A stretch of DNA of 64,000 nt from Paludibacteraceae bacterium (GTDB lineage: Bacteria; Bacteroidota; Bacteroidia; Bacteroidales; Paludibacteraceae). The stretch spans positions 13,788 through 77,787 of the forward strand of contig JAFXWI010000032.1 of the NCBI GenBank assembly GCA_017542915.1, read 5' to 3'. Position 1 is the first letter of the stretch. The number at the start of each line of letters is the position of its first letter. The notes under the pieces are model-generated. The model saw only the letters and a program-made list of their open reading frames with translations. It had not been told where the DNA came from and made no database searches. A program made the position numbers and the translations under genes. Shown one piece after another: positions 25,925-35,122 of this stretch.

Positions 25925-25956
25925 CAAAAGTACTGCTTTTTTTTGACATATGCAAA
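25925..25956 (-). promoter_or_regulatory. Promoter of the pot operon
   Basis: On the minus strand, -33 TTTG (25953-25956) and -7 TACTTTTG (25925-25932) are 20 bases apart. It implies a leader of about 220 bases before potA. Confidence 0.75.
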
Positions 25957-26064
25957 CATTCTGCTCTTTTTTTGTCATTTTCTCTCATTTTCTCTCTTTT
26001 TGAGGCCTTTTGGGCTAATTTTGAACGAAAAGAAAAAAGAAAAATAGGTTTTTATTTTATTTTT

Positions 26065-26096
26065 CTTGCATATGTCACAAAAAATGCGTACCTTTG
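26065..26096 (+). promoter_or_regulatory. Divergent promoter of the GNAT fusion gene
   Basis: -33 CTTG (26065-26068) and -7 TACCTTTG (26089-26096), 20 bases apart, about 170 bases before the start codon. The leader contains an 8-bp inverted repeat (GTGTTTGA / TCAAACAC). Confidence 0.75.
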
Positions 26097-26227
26097 CACC
26101 GTGTTTGATAAAGCCAATATCGAGACCCGCACGAGTCAAACACGATATCGCGCCAAATGATACCCCAAACTTACCCAAAGGATACCCCAAGGATAGAGCG
26201 CTGATTTTGTACAAAATGCACATTTAC

Positions 26228-26248
26228 TATATATACGTAGTATATATA
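26228..26248. promoter_or_regulatory. Perfect AT-rich inverted repeat just upstream of the GNAT gene
   Basis: TATATATAC (26228-26236) and GTATATATA (26240-26248) around a GTA centre, then CTTTTTAAT, 18 bases before the ATG. It could be an operator or a leader hairpin; an AT stem this weak makes termination doubtful. Confidence 0.5.
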
Positions 26249-26265
26249 CTTTTTAATCAAAAATT

Positions 26266-27090
26266 ATGGCAAAAATAGATTACGTTGATGGACGACAAGT
26301 CCGCGGAAAGCTCTGCAAAAAGAGCAAAGAAGTACACCGTGTTCGCAACGGACGGGAACAGGTCTATGATATGGAAGTCGGTCCCGACAAGCCCTCCAAA
26401 GCGCAAAAAGCCCAACGTTCCCTCTTTGGCGCAACCAACGCCATCGTCAACCGAATCTTGCTCGATCCCGAGCAGGTGGCGATCTGGGAAGAGCGCATGA
26501 AGGAAACGAACCGCGATATTCACCCTTGGGAACCGCCTTTCCCGAAGCGGTATGAAACGGTTCGCGAGTACGTCTATGACATCGTCAGCAAACAGCTGTC
26601 CCAAACGCCTCCCATGAAGCGCCGCAAAGCCCGTTTGCCCCTCAGTCTGCCACGTGGTGTCACCTTGCAGATCAAGACTTTCCAAGAACTCTCCGCCTCG
26701 GAACTCTATGAGATCCTCAAAGCCCGTTTCTCGGTCTTCGTCTGCGAGCAGCAAATCATCTACCTCGACGAAGATAACATCGACTTCCTTGCTGTCCATT
26801 TCTCGCTTCGCCGCAGTGGACTCGTCATCGCTTATGCCCGTCTTTTCCCGGAAGCGGACACCTCGGTCATGCGCATCGGACGGATGTTAACCATCGAACG
26901 CGGCAAGAACTTCGGCAAGTACCTCATGGCGCAAATGAAGGAATATGCCAAATCCCAAGGCGCCACCAAACTGCGTCTTCATGCTCAGACACAGGCGGTC
27001 TCGTTCTACGAGAAACTTGGATTCCACACCGTCGGAGACATCTTCGAGGAAGCCAATATCCCGCATGTGACCATGGAATGTCGGCTCTAA
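26266..27090 (+). CDS. Two-domain protein: Bacteroidota N-terminal domain plus ElaA-like GNAT acetyltransferase
   Basis: 274 residues. Residues 1-~115 (MAKIDYVDGRQVRGKLCKKS …) resemble a small stand-alone Bacteroidota protein of unknown role. Residues ~130-274 are a GNAT N-acetyltransferase of the ElaA type: the ARFSVFVCEQQ start, the acetyl-CoA-binding segment RIGRMLTIERGKNFGKYLM, a FYEKLGF strand and the IPHVTMECRL end. The substrate is unknown. The join is continuous with no internal start that would suit a separate second gene. Confidence 0.7.
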   Translation: MAKIDYVDGRQVRGKLCKKSKEVHRVRNGREQVYDMEVGPDKPSKAQKAQRSLFGATNAIVNRILLDPEQVAIWEERMKETNRDIHPWEPPFPKRYETVREYVYDIVSKQLSQTPPMKRRKARLPLSLPRGVTLQIKTFQELSASELYEILKARFSVFVCEQQIIYLDEDNIDFLAVHFSLRRSGLVIAYARLFPEADTSVMRIGRMLTIERGKNFGKYLMAQMKEYAKSQGATKLRLHAQTQAVSFYEKLGFHTVGDIFEEANIPHVTMECRL

Positions 27091-27154
27091 AACCCTGCAC
27101 AAGAGTGCGTTTTGTGTAAAAAATGCCATATTATGCAGAAAAATCATACTACTA

Positions 27155-27186
27155 TTTGATGATTTCAAAAAAAAGCAGTAATTTTG
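27155..27186 (+). promoter_or_regulatory. Promoter of the 27216 secreted-protein gene
   Basis: -33 TTTG (27155-27158), -7 TAATTTTG (27179-27186), 20-base spacing, 29 bases before the ATG. Confidence 0.8.
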
Positions 27187-27215
27187 CAGCACGATTTATT
27201 TAGTACACATATATC

Positions 27216-28265
27216 ATGAAAGCAAAAATCTTTTGTACAGCTATAAGCCTCTTGGCTTCCTTCATGATCTGGGCAGCTTCTCCCATCAATTACGATGGTA
27301 CCACGCTGACCTTCAATAACGATTTTACCCGTTCGGAAAGCGGCACGATGCAAAAGAGCGTCATGCCCGAAACCAGTGGTCTTGCCGCTTCGCGTGTCAC
27401 CCCGGGTTATCTCTGGGCGCACGGCGATGAGAACACAGGCGACAAGCGCAAGATTGTAGCCGTTCAGCCCGATGGCACTCTCGCTATGACCGTCAAACTC
27501 ACGACTACCGGCTCGGATCGGGACGACTGGGAAGACATAGCTACCGGCGTTTATAGCAACACCAACTATCTCTTTGTGGGCGCTATTGGCGATAACAAAC
27601 TGAAATTCAAGGATGCGTATTACATCTATTATCTCGAAGAACCTGCTATCACGTCCGGCACGCAAACCCTGACGGCCAATTATATCCGTTTCGGTTTCCC
27701 GGACAACAAAGCCCACAATGCCGAAACGCTGATGTACGATAACATCGAGCAGATGTTCTATATCGTGGATAAGGTCAAGGACGGAGTCTGTCATCTCTAC
27801 AAACTGCCTTTCCGCACGGACTACGGCACTTCCGTACAGACCCTCACGGAAGTCTGCGCTTTGGGAAACGGCTCCAAGTTCAATTATTGTACCGGTGGAG
27901 ACATTACGCCCGACGGCAAGTATATGGTCATCAAAAGCAAGCCTTATCTCCTCTTGTGGCAGCGTCAAGGCTCCGAAAGCCTAAGCCAAACCGCTTTGCG
28001 TCTTCCGCAGCAAGTGGCTGCGTATCAGGAGGAAGAGCAGGGAGAATCCATCGCATGGACCGATTCCATGACTTTCTACACCACTTCGGATAGCAAAGAC
28101 AACACTCCCATTTATAAATATGTCCGTCAATCCGCTACCGGAATAGAGAACCTCTCTACTGCTAACCCGAACGGAAATAACTGCCGCAAAATACTCCGTA
28201 ACGGCACTCTCCTCATCCTTCGTGACGGCGAGACATACAACGCCCAAGGCATCAAACAACCATGA
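27216..28265 (+). CDS. Secreted protein with the shared C-terminal motif
   Basis: 349 residues with a signal peptide (…FMIWAAS). The body has strands reminiscent of a beta-propeller (LAASRVTPGYLWAHGDEN, DDWEDIATGVY, YIVDKVKDGVCHLYKLPFR, GGDITPDGKYMVIKS) like phytase-like or SdiA-regulated periplasmic proteins; I cannot assign an enzyme activity. It ends in RKILRNGTLLILRDGETYNA QGIKQP, a version of the terminal motif found in four other secreted proteins here. The stop overlaps the next start by 4 bases (ATGA). Confidence 0.6.
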   Translation: MKAKIFCTAISLLASFMIWAASPINYDGTTLTFNNDFTRSESGTMQKSVMPETSGLAASRVTPGYLWAHGDENTGDKRKIVAVQPDGTLAMTVKLTTTGSDRDDWEDIATGVYSNTNYLFVGAIGDNKLKFKDAYYIYYLEEPAITSGTQTLTANYIRFGFPDNKAHNAETLMYDNIEQMFYIVDKVKDGVCHLYKLPFRTDYGTSVQTLTEVCALGNGSKFNYCTGGDITPDGKYMVIKSKPYLLLWQRQGSESLSQTALRLPQQVAAYQEEEQGESIAWTDSMTFYTTSDSKDNTPIYKYVRQSATGIENLSTANPNGNNCRKILRNGTLLILRDGETYNAQGIKQP

Positions 28266-29629
28266 CGACGTATATCTTTGATCTCGGAGGCGTATTGATA
28301 AATTTGGATGTCGAGCGTTGCATGCACGCCTTCGAGCACCTTATGGGTGAGGCGAACATGCGTGCGGTATTGGGCATGGACTCTCAGGGAGAAGGAGTCA
28401 AAGCTGTAAGCGTCGCTTCCAAACAACTGATGGCGGATTTTGAGCGTGGTCTGATCACGCCCGAAACCTTCGTCTCGGAGATCATGCACTATTGTCGTCC
28501 CGGCACTACCGAGCAGGACATCCTCTCGGCGTGGATGAGTATGTTGGCTGACTTGCCGCTCGAACGGCTGTCTTTCATAGACCGTTTGCGCGAAGCCGGA
28601 CACCCGGTATACCTGCTCTCCAACGGCAACGACCTGCATTTTAACTTCATCAATCAAACATATAGTTTGGAGCAACATTTTGATGGACTTTTTCTCTCGC
28701 AGAAGATGCACCTCTCCAAACCCGAGAAAGCTATTTTTGAAGCCGTTCAGCAAACGCTTCTCTCTACCTCTCCTGCGCTTACGGAACAAGTCGTTTTCAT
28801 CGACGATATAGCTTCTAACCGCAAAGCAGCAGAGACTTTCGTGAACTGGAAGACCTTCCCGTCTATCGAAGCCTTGGTGGAGCATCATCGTACTCGCTTG
28901 ACGAGGCTCTTTCATAAAGCGTGCGCGGACTACCAACTCATCGAAGACGGAGACCATATTCTTATCGGACTTAGTGGTGGCAAAGACAGTCTTCTCTTGA
29001 CCGAACTCTTAGGCCGTAGATCAAAGATCTATAAACCCCGTTTTCAGGTCACGGCACTTCATGTGCGAGTCAAAGAGCGCGACTACCAAACCGACCTCTC
29101 GTATCTGGAGTCCTTCTGCCAGCAAGCCGGAGTGCCGCTCATCGTCCGCGATGTCGAAATCGGCGAAAACCCGCCCAAAGAAGCCGGTTCCGCCCAACGC
29201 GCTACCTCTAACCCTTGTTTCCTTTGCGCATGGTATAGACGCAAGACCCTTTTTAATGTTGCGCAGGAATTAGGGTGTACCAAGATCGCTTTTGGGCATC
29301 ATCGGGACGATGTCGTCCAGACACTCCTCATGAACTTCATCTACCAAGGCGCTTTTGCGACCATGCCGCCTTCTTTGCAGATGGAGAAAATGCCGCTTCG
29401 TATCATACGACCCCTTTGTCTCATTGACGAAGAAAACATCCGCTCCTATGCCGCGATGCAGAACTATGCCAAACAGTCCAAAAACTGCCCCTTTGAACAT
29501 GTGAGCGCACGGGAGAAAGTCAAAGACCTTCTCGCTCAGATCAAAGCCCTCAATCCCGAAGCGATGGATTGTATCTGGGCATCTATGTCCAACATTAAAG
29601 AACAATACCTCCCTCAAATGATTAAATGA
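28262..29629 (+). CDS. HAD-family phosphatase fused to a TtcA-like tRNA thiolation ATPase
   Basis: 455 residues. Residues 1-~205 are a HAD hydrolase (DLGGVLI with nucleophile Asp7, a YLLSNGND motif II region, VVFIDDIASNRKAA motif IV). Residues ~225-455 match TtcA: PP-loop SGGKDS (238-243), CFLC (319-322) and a later Cys (KNCPFE). TtcA-type enzymes make 2-thiocytidine at position 32 of some tRNAs using an Fe-S cluster. Both halves keep their key residues. In most genomes these are separate genes, so the fusion is unusual; the HAD part might act in a repair or recycling step, which is speculation. Confidence 0.85.
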   Translation: MTTYIFDLGGVLINLDVERCMHAFEHLMGEANMRAVLGMDSQGEGVKAVSVASKQLMADFERGLITPETFVSEIMHYCRPGTTEQDILSAWMSMLADLPLERLSFIDRLREAGHPVYLLSNGNDLHFNFINQTYSLEQHFDGLFLSQKMHLSKPEKAIFEAVQQTLLSTSPALTEQVVFIDDIASNRKAAETFVNWKTFPSIEALVEHHRTRLTRLFHKACADYQLIEDGDHILIGLSGGKDSLLLTELLGRRSKIYKPRFQVTALHVRVKERDYQTDLSYLESFCQQAGVPLIVRDVEIGENPPKEAGSAQRATSNPCFLCAWYRRKTLFNVAQELGCTKIAFGHHRDDVVQTLLMNFIYQGAFATMPPSLQMEKMPLRIIRPLCLIDEENIRSYAAMQNYAKQSKNCPFEHVSAREKVKDLLAQIKALNPEAMDCIWASMSNIKEQYLPQMIK

Positions 29630-29655
29630 ACCCCTAAATGACCAAATGGTAAATG
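29616..29655. repeat. Imperfect AAATGAC-type array around the DUF486 start
   Basis: Units based on AAATGA/CAAATGG at 7-8 bp spacing cover the gap after the HAD-TtcA gene. The same words form a 15-bp array at 40651-40695. Confidence 0.6.
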
Positions 29656-30032
29656 AATTTATGAATGCTTTATACACCATCTTACTGCTCCTCGCGTCAA
29701 ACGTCTTTATGACCTTAGCGTGGTACGGACATCTCAAACTGCAACAGACAGGCTTCTTTACGAACGCCACACCGCTTATTTTTGTGATCCTCCTCTCGTG
29801 GGGCATCGCTTTCTTCGAGTATTGCCTGCAAGTACCGGCAAACCGTATCGGTTTTGATGGCAACGGAGGACCGTTCTCTTTGATGCAACTGAAAGTCATT
29901 CAGGAGGTTATCACCCTCTTTGTCTTTGTCCTCTTCTCCGCAGTCGCTTTCCAAATGCCTTTGCGTTGGAATCACTTGGTAGCGTGCCTTCTGCTCATCG
30001 GCGCAGTCTATTTTGTCTTCGGATTTAAATAA
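29646..30032 (+). CDS. DUF486/DMT-type small membrane protein
   Basis: 128 residues with four transmembrane helices. LASNVFMTLAWYGHLKLQ, LLSWGIAFFEYCLQVPANRI and the C-terminal AVYFVFGFK are hallmarks of DUF486. Its role is unknown. The first residues (MVNEF) are encoded by the repeat array, so the Met at 29661 is an equally good start. Confidence 0.8.
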   Translation: MVNEFMNALYTILLLLASNVFMTLAWYGHLKLQQTGFFTNATPLIFVILLSWGIAFFEYCLQVPANRIGFDGNGGPFSLMQLKVIQEVITLFVFVLFSAVAFQMPLRWNHLVACLLLIGAVYFVFGFK

Positions 30033-30045
30033 ATTTGCCGATTTA

Positions 30046-30077
30046 CTTGCATATATGGAAAATTTTTTGTAATTTTG
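30046..30077 (+). promoter_or_regulatory. Promoter of the aryl-polyene-type operon
   Basis: -33 CTTG (30046-30049) and -7 TAATTTTG (30070-30077), 20 bases apart, 25 bases before the first ATG. No second promoter of this kind was seen inside the following 20 kb. Confidence 0.8.
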
Positions 30078-30102
30078 CGCCGTTTTTTATAAACTTACAA
30101 AA

Positions 30103-31242
30103 ATGCACTTGTTTCCAAGCATCGCCTCGTCCTTGACTGAGGAGCGTTTTACTGCGCGTGAAGCGCAGCATTTGGCGCATATTATTTCGTTCGGTCCGGT
30201 AGTCTTCCAGACCGCACGTCTCATGCTCAAATATGGTATCTTTGAGATGCTCAATACCTCTCCTAACGGCTTGACCCGGCAGGAGATAGAGGAGCGTACA
30301 GGACTTTCTTCGTACGCGTGCAAATGCCTGCTCGAAGCGTCCCTTACTATCGGTACGGTGATCATCGATGCCGAGAAGGATGTTTATCGTCTGGGTAAGA
30401 CAGGCTGGTTCTTGCTCAACGACCCGCTCATTCGTGCGGATATCGATTTCAACCACGATGTCAACTACGAGGGCTGGTTTGTCTTGGACAAAGCCTTGGA
30501 GGAAGGACGTCCTGCCGGTTTGGAGCATTTCGGTTCGTGGCCCACTATCTACGAAGGACTAAGCAGCCTTCCGGAGCAAGTTCAGAAGAGTTGGTTTGGT
30601 TTTGACCATTATTACTCGGATCATTCCTTCGATGAGGCGCTCCATTTAATAGAGACCGAAACCTTGCATTCCAAAGGCGAAGACGCAGACGTGCATATTT
30701 TGGACGTGGGAGGCAACACAGGGCGCTTTGCGCAACGATGTGTGACCTATAATCCCCGTTTCCATGTGACCATCTGCGATCTGCCCCAACAGATAGCAAT
30801 GATGCGTGCCGCGACCGAAGGCAAAGAGGGAGCCGACCGAATTGACGGTGTCGGAATGAACCTCTTGGATCCGAATTGCGCCTTTCCTTCTGATACAACA
30901 TATGACGTGATCTGGATGTCGCAGTTCCTCGATTGTTTTGGCGAAGAAGAGATAGTGAGTATCCTTAGCCGTGCTGCGAAGATCATGACTCCCGATAACC
31001 GTCTCTATATCATGGAGACCCTTTGGGATCGTCAGAAATACCTGCCTGCTGCGTTTGCCCTCACCCAGATCAGTTTGTACTTTACCGCTTTAGCAAACGG
31101 TAACAGTAAGATGTACAACACCGACGACTTGACTCGTTTGGTGCGTCAGGCAGGCTTGGAAGTGGAGACCATACATGACCACTTGGGTATGGGCGGTCAT
31201 TCAATCATGGTCGTAAGAAAATGTGAAAATGCGAAAATGTGA
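30103..31242 (+). CDS. SAM-dependent O-methyltransferase-like protein
   Basis: 379 residues: an N-terminal winged-helix/dimerisation domain (~20-110) and a Rossmann methyltransferase domain with motif I ILDVGGNTGRFAQ and motif DVIWMSQFLDCF. The layout fits class I O-methyltransferases acting on small aromatic molecules. In this operon it could methylate the aryl head group of the polyene, as in some aryl-polyene pathways (inferred from context). The last residues (KCENAKM) are encoded by an octamer array. Confidence 0.8.
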   Translation: MHLFPSIASSLTEERFTAREAQHLAHIISFGPVVFQTARLMLKYGIFEMLNTSPNGLTRQEIEERTGLSSYACKCLLEASLTIGTVIIDAEKDVYRLGKTGWFLLNDPLIRADIDFNHDVNYEGWFVLDKALEEGRPAGLEHFGSWPTIYEGLSSLPEQVQKSWFGFDHYYSDHSFDEALHLIETETLHSKGEDADVHILDVGGNTGRFAQRCVTYNPRFHVTICDLPQQIAMMRAATEGKEGADRIDGVGMNLLDPNCAFPSDTTYDVIWMSQFLDCFGEEEIVSILSRAAKIMTPDNRLYIMETLWDRQKYLPAAFALTQISLYFTALANGNSKMYNTDDLTRLVRQAGLEVETIHDHLGMGGHSIMVVRKCENAKM

Positions 31243-31272
31243 AAATGCGAAAATGAAAAAATGCGAAAATTA
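31217..31272. repeat. Octamer array (GAAAATGC/GAAAATGT) across the methyltransferase stop
   Basis: Seven 8-bp units fill the gap between the methyltransferase and the ammonia-lyase and encode the end of the former. Confidence 0.9.
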
Positions 31273-31278
31273 TAAGAG

Positions 31279-32787
31279 ATGATAACATTTGAAGAAATTC
31301 GAGATATTTTGGTCGGTGGAAAGGCCATGACCGTGGACGAGCAGACACTTCAGCGTGTCAGGGACTGTCATGCTTTCCTGCGTCAGTTTGCGAACGACAG
31401 AATTATCTACGGCATCAACACGGGCTTTGGTCCTATGGCTCAGTGGCGCGTGGAGGATGCCCATTTGAAGGAGTTGCAGTATAACATCATTCGTTCGCAC
31501 GCTACCGGAGCAGGCGAACCGCTCTCGGACTTGGATGTGAAGGCGGCTATGATCGCGCGCGCAGGCTCGTTCCTACAGGCGCGTTCGGGCGTGCACGAGG
31601 AGATCGTGCATCTGTTGCTGTCCTTCATCAACCGCAGCATCTATCCCTTCATCCCTCGTCACGGCAGTGTGGGAGCGAGCGGAGACTTAGTCCAGTTAGC
31701 GCATATCGCCCTCTGCCTCATAGGCGAAGGAAAAGTACATTACCAAGGCGTTTGGAGACCGACCCAAGAGGTGCTTCGTGAGTGCGGGCTCACTCCTATG
31801 CGTATTCATATACGCGAAGGACTGAGTGCTACCAACGGAACAAGCGTCATGACGGGTATAGGAGCTGTCAATCAGCTTCATGCCGAGAACCTCTTGCGTT
31901 TGGCGGTCATCTGCTCGGTGTGGATGAACGAGATAGCCGAGTCGTACGACGATCTGATGTCCGAACCCCTGAATGCTGCTCGTCGTCACGAGGGACAACA
32001 GGTCATTGCTGCTATGATGCGTGACATAGCCAAAGACAGTCATCGTCTCCCGAAACGCGAACACGCCCTCTATAACGGCGGACATACCGAGCAGGTCTTT
32101 GCTAAAAAAGTACAAGCGTACTATTCCCTGCGTTGTATTCCGCAGATACTCGGACCGGTATGGGAGACCCTTCAGAATGCCAAACGGATCTTGGAGGAGG
32201 AGTTCAACGCAGCAAGCGATAACCCCATCGTGGATTACGAGGTCGGAAACGTCTTCCATGGTGGTAATTTCCATGGCGATTATATCTCCTTGGAGGAGGA
32301 TAAGGTGAAAATAGCGGTCACCCGAATGGTAATGACCGCAGAGCGGCAACTCAACTATCTCTTCCATGACCGCATCAACGATGGTATCATGCCGCCGTTC
32401 CTCAACCGCGGTGTCTTGGGACTGAACTACGGTATGCAGGCTTGTCAGTTCACCGCTACCAGCACGACTGCGGAGTGTCAGACCCTCTCGATGCCGAACT
32501 ACGTTCACTCGATTCCCAATAACAACGATAACCAAGACATCGTCTCCATGGGAACCAACTCCGCCTTGCTCTGCCGACAGGTGATAGAGAACGCTTATCA
32601 GGTCTTCGCTATCCATCTGATAGCTTTAGCGCAGGCAACGGACATCCTCGCTATCCACGATAAGATGGCATCCTCCACCAAAGCCCTCTATGACGAACTG
32701 CGTACGCTCACAGACAGCCGCATCGAGGACAAACCTTTCTATGAGGACATCGCACGTATTGTTGAATTCTTAAAACACAAAATATGA
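31279..32787 (+). CDS. Aromatic amino acid ammonia-lyase (HAL/TAL family)
   Basis: 502 residues with the MIO-forming Ala-Ser-Gly (133-135, GSVGASGDLVQLAH), Tyr44 in YGINTGFG and the FNAASDNPIV segment, so it should be active. The family removes ammonia from His, Tyr or Phe. The selectivity pair is Ser73-His74 (IIRSHATG), which by itself resembles histidase more than the classical bacterial TAL. No hut genes are near, and homologues in flexirubin/aryl-polyene clusters make p-coumarate from tyrosine, so tyrosine is the likely substrate (inference). It overlaps the next gene by 4 bases. Confidence 0.85.
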   Translation: MITFEEIRDILVGGKAMTVDEQTLQRVRDCHAFLRQFANDRIIYGINTGFGPMAQWRVEDAHLKELQYNIIRSHATGAGEPLSDLDVKAAMIARAGSFLQARSGVHEEIVHLLLSFINRSIYPFIPRHGSVGASGDLVQLAHIALCLIGEGKVHYQGVWRPTQEVLRECGLTPMRIHIREGLSATNGTSVMTGIGAVNQLHAENLLRLAVICSVWMNEIAESYDDLMSEPLNAARRHEGQQVIAAMMRDIAKDSHRLPKREHALYNGGHTEQVFAKKVQAYYSLRCIPQILGPVWETLQNAKRILEEEFNAASDNPIVDYEVGNVFHGGNFHGDYISLEEDKVKIAVTRMVMTAERQLNYLFHDRINDGIMPPFLNRGVLGLNYGMQACQFTATSTTAECQTLSMPNYVHSIPNNNDNQDIVSMGTNSALLCRQVIENAYQVFAIHLIALAQATDILAIHDKMASSTKALYDELRTLTDSRIEDKPFYEDIARIVEFLKHKI

Positions 32788-34007
32788 GCCACAGAGTAGT
32801 TATCACAGGTATGGGGATTTGGTCCTGCTTAGGCGGCAACAAAGCCGAAGTGACGGACTCGCTTCGTGCGGGTCGTTCCGGTATAGGCATTGACCCCGAG
32901 AGAACGGAGATCGGTTTTCACTCCGCCCTTACGGGTATAGTACCCAAACCGGATCTCAAACCATACCTCGACCGTCGTATGCGTCATTCCATGGCGGATG
33001 AGACAGAGTATGCGTACATGGCGTCCCGCGAAGCGTTCGAGCAGGCAGGCATCGATGATGCTTATCTCGAAAACAACGAAGTGGGCATCATCTTCGGCAA
33101 CGACTCTACCGGCAAAGCCGTCGTGGAGACTGCCAAACGTATGGAGGCAATGAAAGACTCCTTCCTCTTGGGTGCCGGAGCTATCTTTCAGTCTATGAAC
33201 TCCACCGTCACCATGAACCTCAGTACGATCTTCCATCTCCGTGGCATCAACTTCACTATCTCTGCCGCTTGTTCTTCCGGCGCACACTCGGTCGGTATGG
33301 CGTACTTGCTTATCAAACAAGGTTTGCAAGAGGTTGTCCTCGCAGGTGGAGCGCAAGAGGTGAACCCCATCTCCATGGCGTCCTTCGATGGACTCAACGC
33401 CTTCAGCAAACGTATGGATGATCCTCAGAAAGCATCTCGACCTTTCGATAAGAACCGTGACGGTCTGATTCCTAGTGGAGGAGGAGCCGCTTTGGTCTTA
33501 GAGGATTACGATCATGCTGTTTCTCGAGGGGCTACTATCTTGGCGGAGATAACCGGTTACGGCTTCTCCTCGAACGGCTTAGCGATCTCGCAACCTTCCG
33601 CCGAAGGATCCATCAGAGCAATGGAACGTGCCCTGCAAGACGCAGGTATCGCTGCCGATGAGATCGATTATATCAACGCGCATGCTACCTCTACCATCTT
33701 AGGGGACAAAGCCGAAGCGGAAGCTTTGACTCAACTCTTTGCAGGCAAGAAAGCCCTCATCAGTTCCACTAAATCCATGACCGGACACGAGTGCTGGATG
33801 TCGGGAGCAAGCGAGATAGTTTATAGCCTGCTGATGATGAAGAACCATTTCGTGGCGCCCAACATCAACTTGGACGAACCCGACGAAGCGGCTGAGACAC
33901 TTAATATCGCACGCCAAACGGTGGAGAAAGAGCTCCATACCGTTCTCTCCAACTCATTCGGTTTTGGAGGTACCAACTGTGCGATTATCCTCAAGAATAT
34001 AAATTGA
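32784..34007 (+). CDS. Beta-ketoacyl-ACP synthase (FabF-like)
   Basis: 407 residues, a full condensing enzyme with catalytic Cys163 (SAACSSGAH), His300 (NAHATST) and His335 (MTGHECWMSGA), and the C-terminal NSFGFGGTNCA loop. It would elongate the ACP-bound aryl starter with malonyl units. The ACP gene follows after 7 bases, so the two probably work as a pair. Confidence 0.9.
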   Translation: MSHRVVITGMGIWSCLGGNKAEVTDSLRAGRSGIGIDPERTEIGFHSALTGIVPKPDLKPYLDRRMRHSMADETEYAYMASREAFEQAGIDDAYLENNEVGIIFGNDSTGKAVVETAKRMEAMKDSFLLGAGAIFQSMNSTVTMNLSTIFHLRGINFTISAACSSGAHSVGMAYLLIKQGLQEVVLAGGAQEVNPISMASFDGLNAFSKRMDDPQKASRPFDKNRDGLIPSGGGAALVLEDYDHAVSRGATILAEITGYGFSSNGLAISQPSAEGSIRAMERALQDAGIAADEIDYINAHATSTILGDKAEAEALTQLFAGKKALISSTKSMTGHECWMSGASEIVYSLLMMKNHFVAPNINLDEPDEAAETLNIARQTVEKELHTVLSNSFGFGGTNCAIILKNIN

Positions 34008-34014
34008 ACAAAAT

Positions 34015-34260
34015 ATGAAAAGAGAAGAAATTGATCAAAAAGTAAAAGATTTTCTGGTTTCGGAATTTGAGATTGACGAAGCCCTCATTAAGCCCGAAGC
34101 ACGACTCCGAGAGGACATCGGCATCGACAGTCTCGATTTCGTGGACATCATCGTGATCGTGGATCGCGAGTTTGGTTTCCGTATTGTACCCGAGGAACTG
34201 AAAGGCGTAGTGACGCTCGAGGATTTCTGTCATTATATTGACACCAAAGTGAATAAGTGA
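34015..34260 (+). CDS. Acyl carrier protein 1 of the operon
   Basis: 81 residues, four-helix ACP with the phosphopantetheine serine at residue 39 in GIDSLDFVD. It carries starter and growing polyene. It is distinct in sequence from the second ACP at 38294. Confidence 0.9.
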   Translation: MKREEIDQKVKDFLVSEFEIDEALIKPEARLREDIGIDSLDFVDIIVIVDREFGFRIVPEELKGVVTLEDFCHYIDTKVNK

Positions 34261-34261
34261 A

Positions 34262-35122
34262 GTGAGTGCGCAAACGGCTAAATGGGACGGCAGAACCGAC
34301 GGTTTACCGTGGATGCACCGCAGTTTGGTTTGGATGCTGCGGTATATTCCCATCGGGGTGTTTTATGCGATCATGGATGTAGTCATACTGTTCTACATCC
34401 TCTTTGCCCGTTCATATAGCCGCGCTATCTATCATTATTTCCGTCGTATTCACTCCAAAGGGCGTTTCTCCTCAGCCGTACATACCTATCGTCTCTTCCG
34501 TCAGTTCGGACAAGTGGTCATCGACCGCTTTGCGGTATATGCCGGACGACATTTCGAGCTCGAGATAGATGGTAACGAGCTGGTCATGGAGGCGATGAAG
34601 AAGCCTGAGAGTTGTATCATGCTTTCCTCCCATGTGGGCAACTACGAAATGGCAGGCTATGCCCTGCATCCCACTAAGCCTATGTACGCGATCATGTACG
34701 GAGGCGAGAAAGCATACGTCATGGAGCAACGAAAACGAGAGTTTGAGCGAAATGGTATTCATATTATCATTCCCGATGAAGGATTCGATTATATCTATAC
34801 CCTTCATGAGATCCTCGAGTCCGGTAGTATGCTGACCCTCTCTGCGGATCGTAATTTCGGTTCGCCTAAGACCGTGCGTGCCGAGGTCTTGGGTCGTGAA
34901 GCGAACCTGCCTCGCGGACCTTTTTCCATCGCTGCGATGTACGAGCAGACCGTCCTCTGTGTCTTTGTTATGAAAGAGAAACGGCGTAAATACCACATTT
35001 ACGTACGCGAACTCAAAGGATCGGACGCTTCTTCGTACGCGCGCGCTTTCGCGAGAGAACTGACGGATGTAGTGTCCATGTATCCCGACCAATGGTATAA
35101 TTTTTACGAGTTTTGGCAGTAG
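34262..35122 (+). CDS. LpxL/HtrB-type acyltransferase, GTG start
   Basis: 286 residues. The LPLAT family motif SSHVGNYE (HX4E) and the membrane-proximal N-terminus are intact, and the start sequence KWDGRTDGLPWMHRSLVWML is typical of the acyltransferases in aryl-polyene clusters. It probably attaches the polyene acid to a lipid anchor. The start is GTG at 34262, one base after the ACP stop; the next ATG (34313) would remove the conserved W-GRT-G-PW segment. Confidence 0.85.
   Translation: MSAQTAKWDGRTDGLPWMHRSLVWMLRYIPIGVFYAIMDVVILFYILFARSYSRAIYHYFRRIHSKGRFSSAVHTYRLFRQFGQVVIDRFAVYAGRHFELEIDGNELVMEAMKKPESCIMLSSHVGNYEMAGYALHPTKPMYAIMYGGEKAYVMEQRKREFERNGIHIIIPDEGFDYIYTLHEILESGSMLTLSADRNFGSPKTVRAEVLGREANLPRGPFSIAAMYEQTVLCVFVMKEKRRKYHIYVRELKGSDASSYARAFARELTDVVSMYPDQWYNFYEFWQ

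Noticed and set aside
31279..32787. Histidine utilisation enzyme (hutH)
   Set aside because: The active-site pair is histidase-like, but no hutU, hutI or related genes are nearby and the gene is inside the pigment operon with a 4-base overlap to a ketosynthase.
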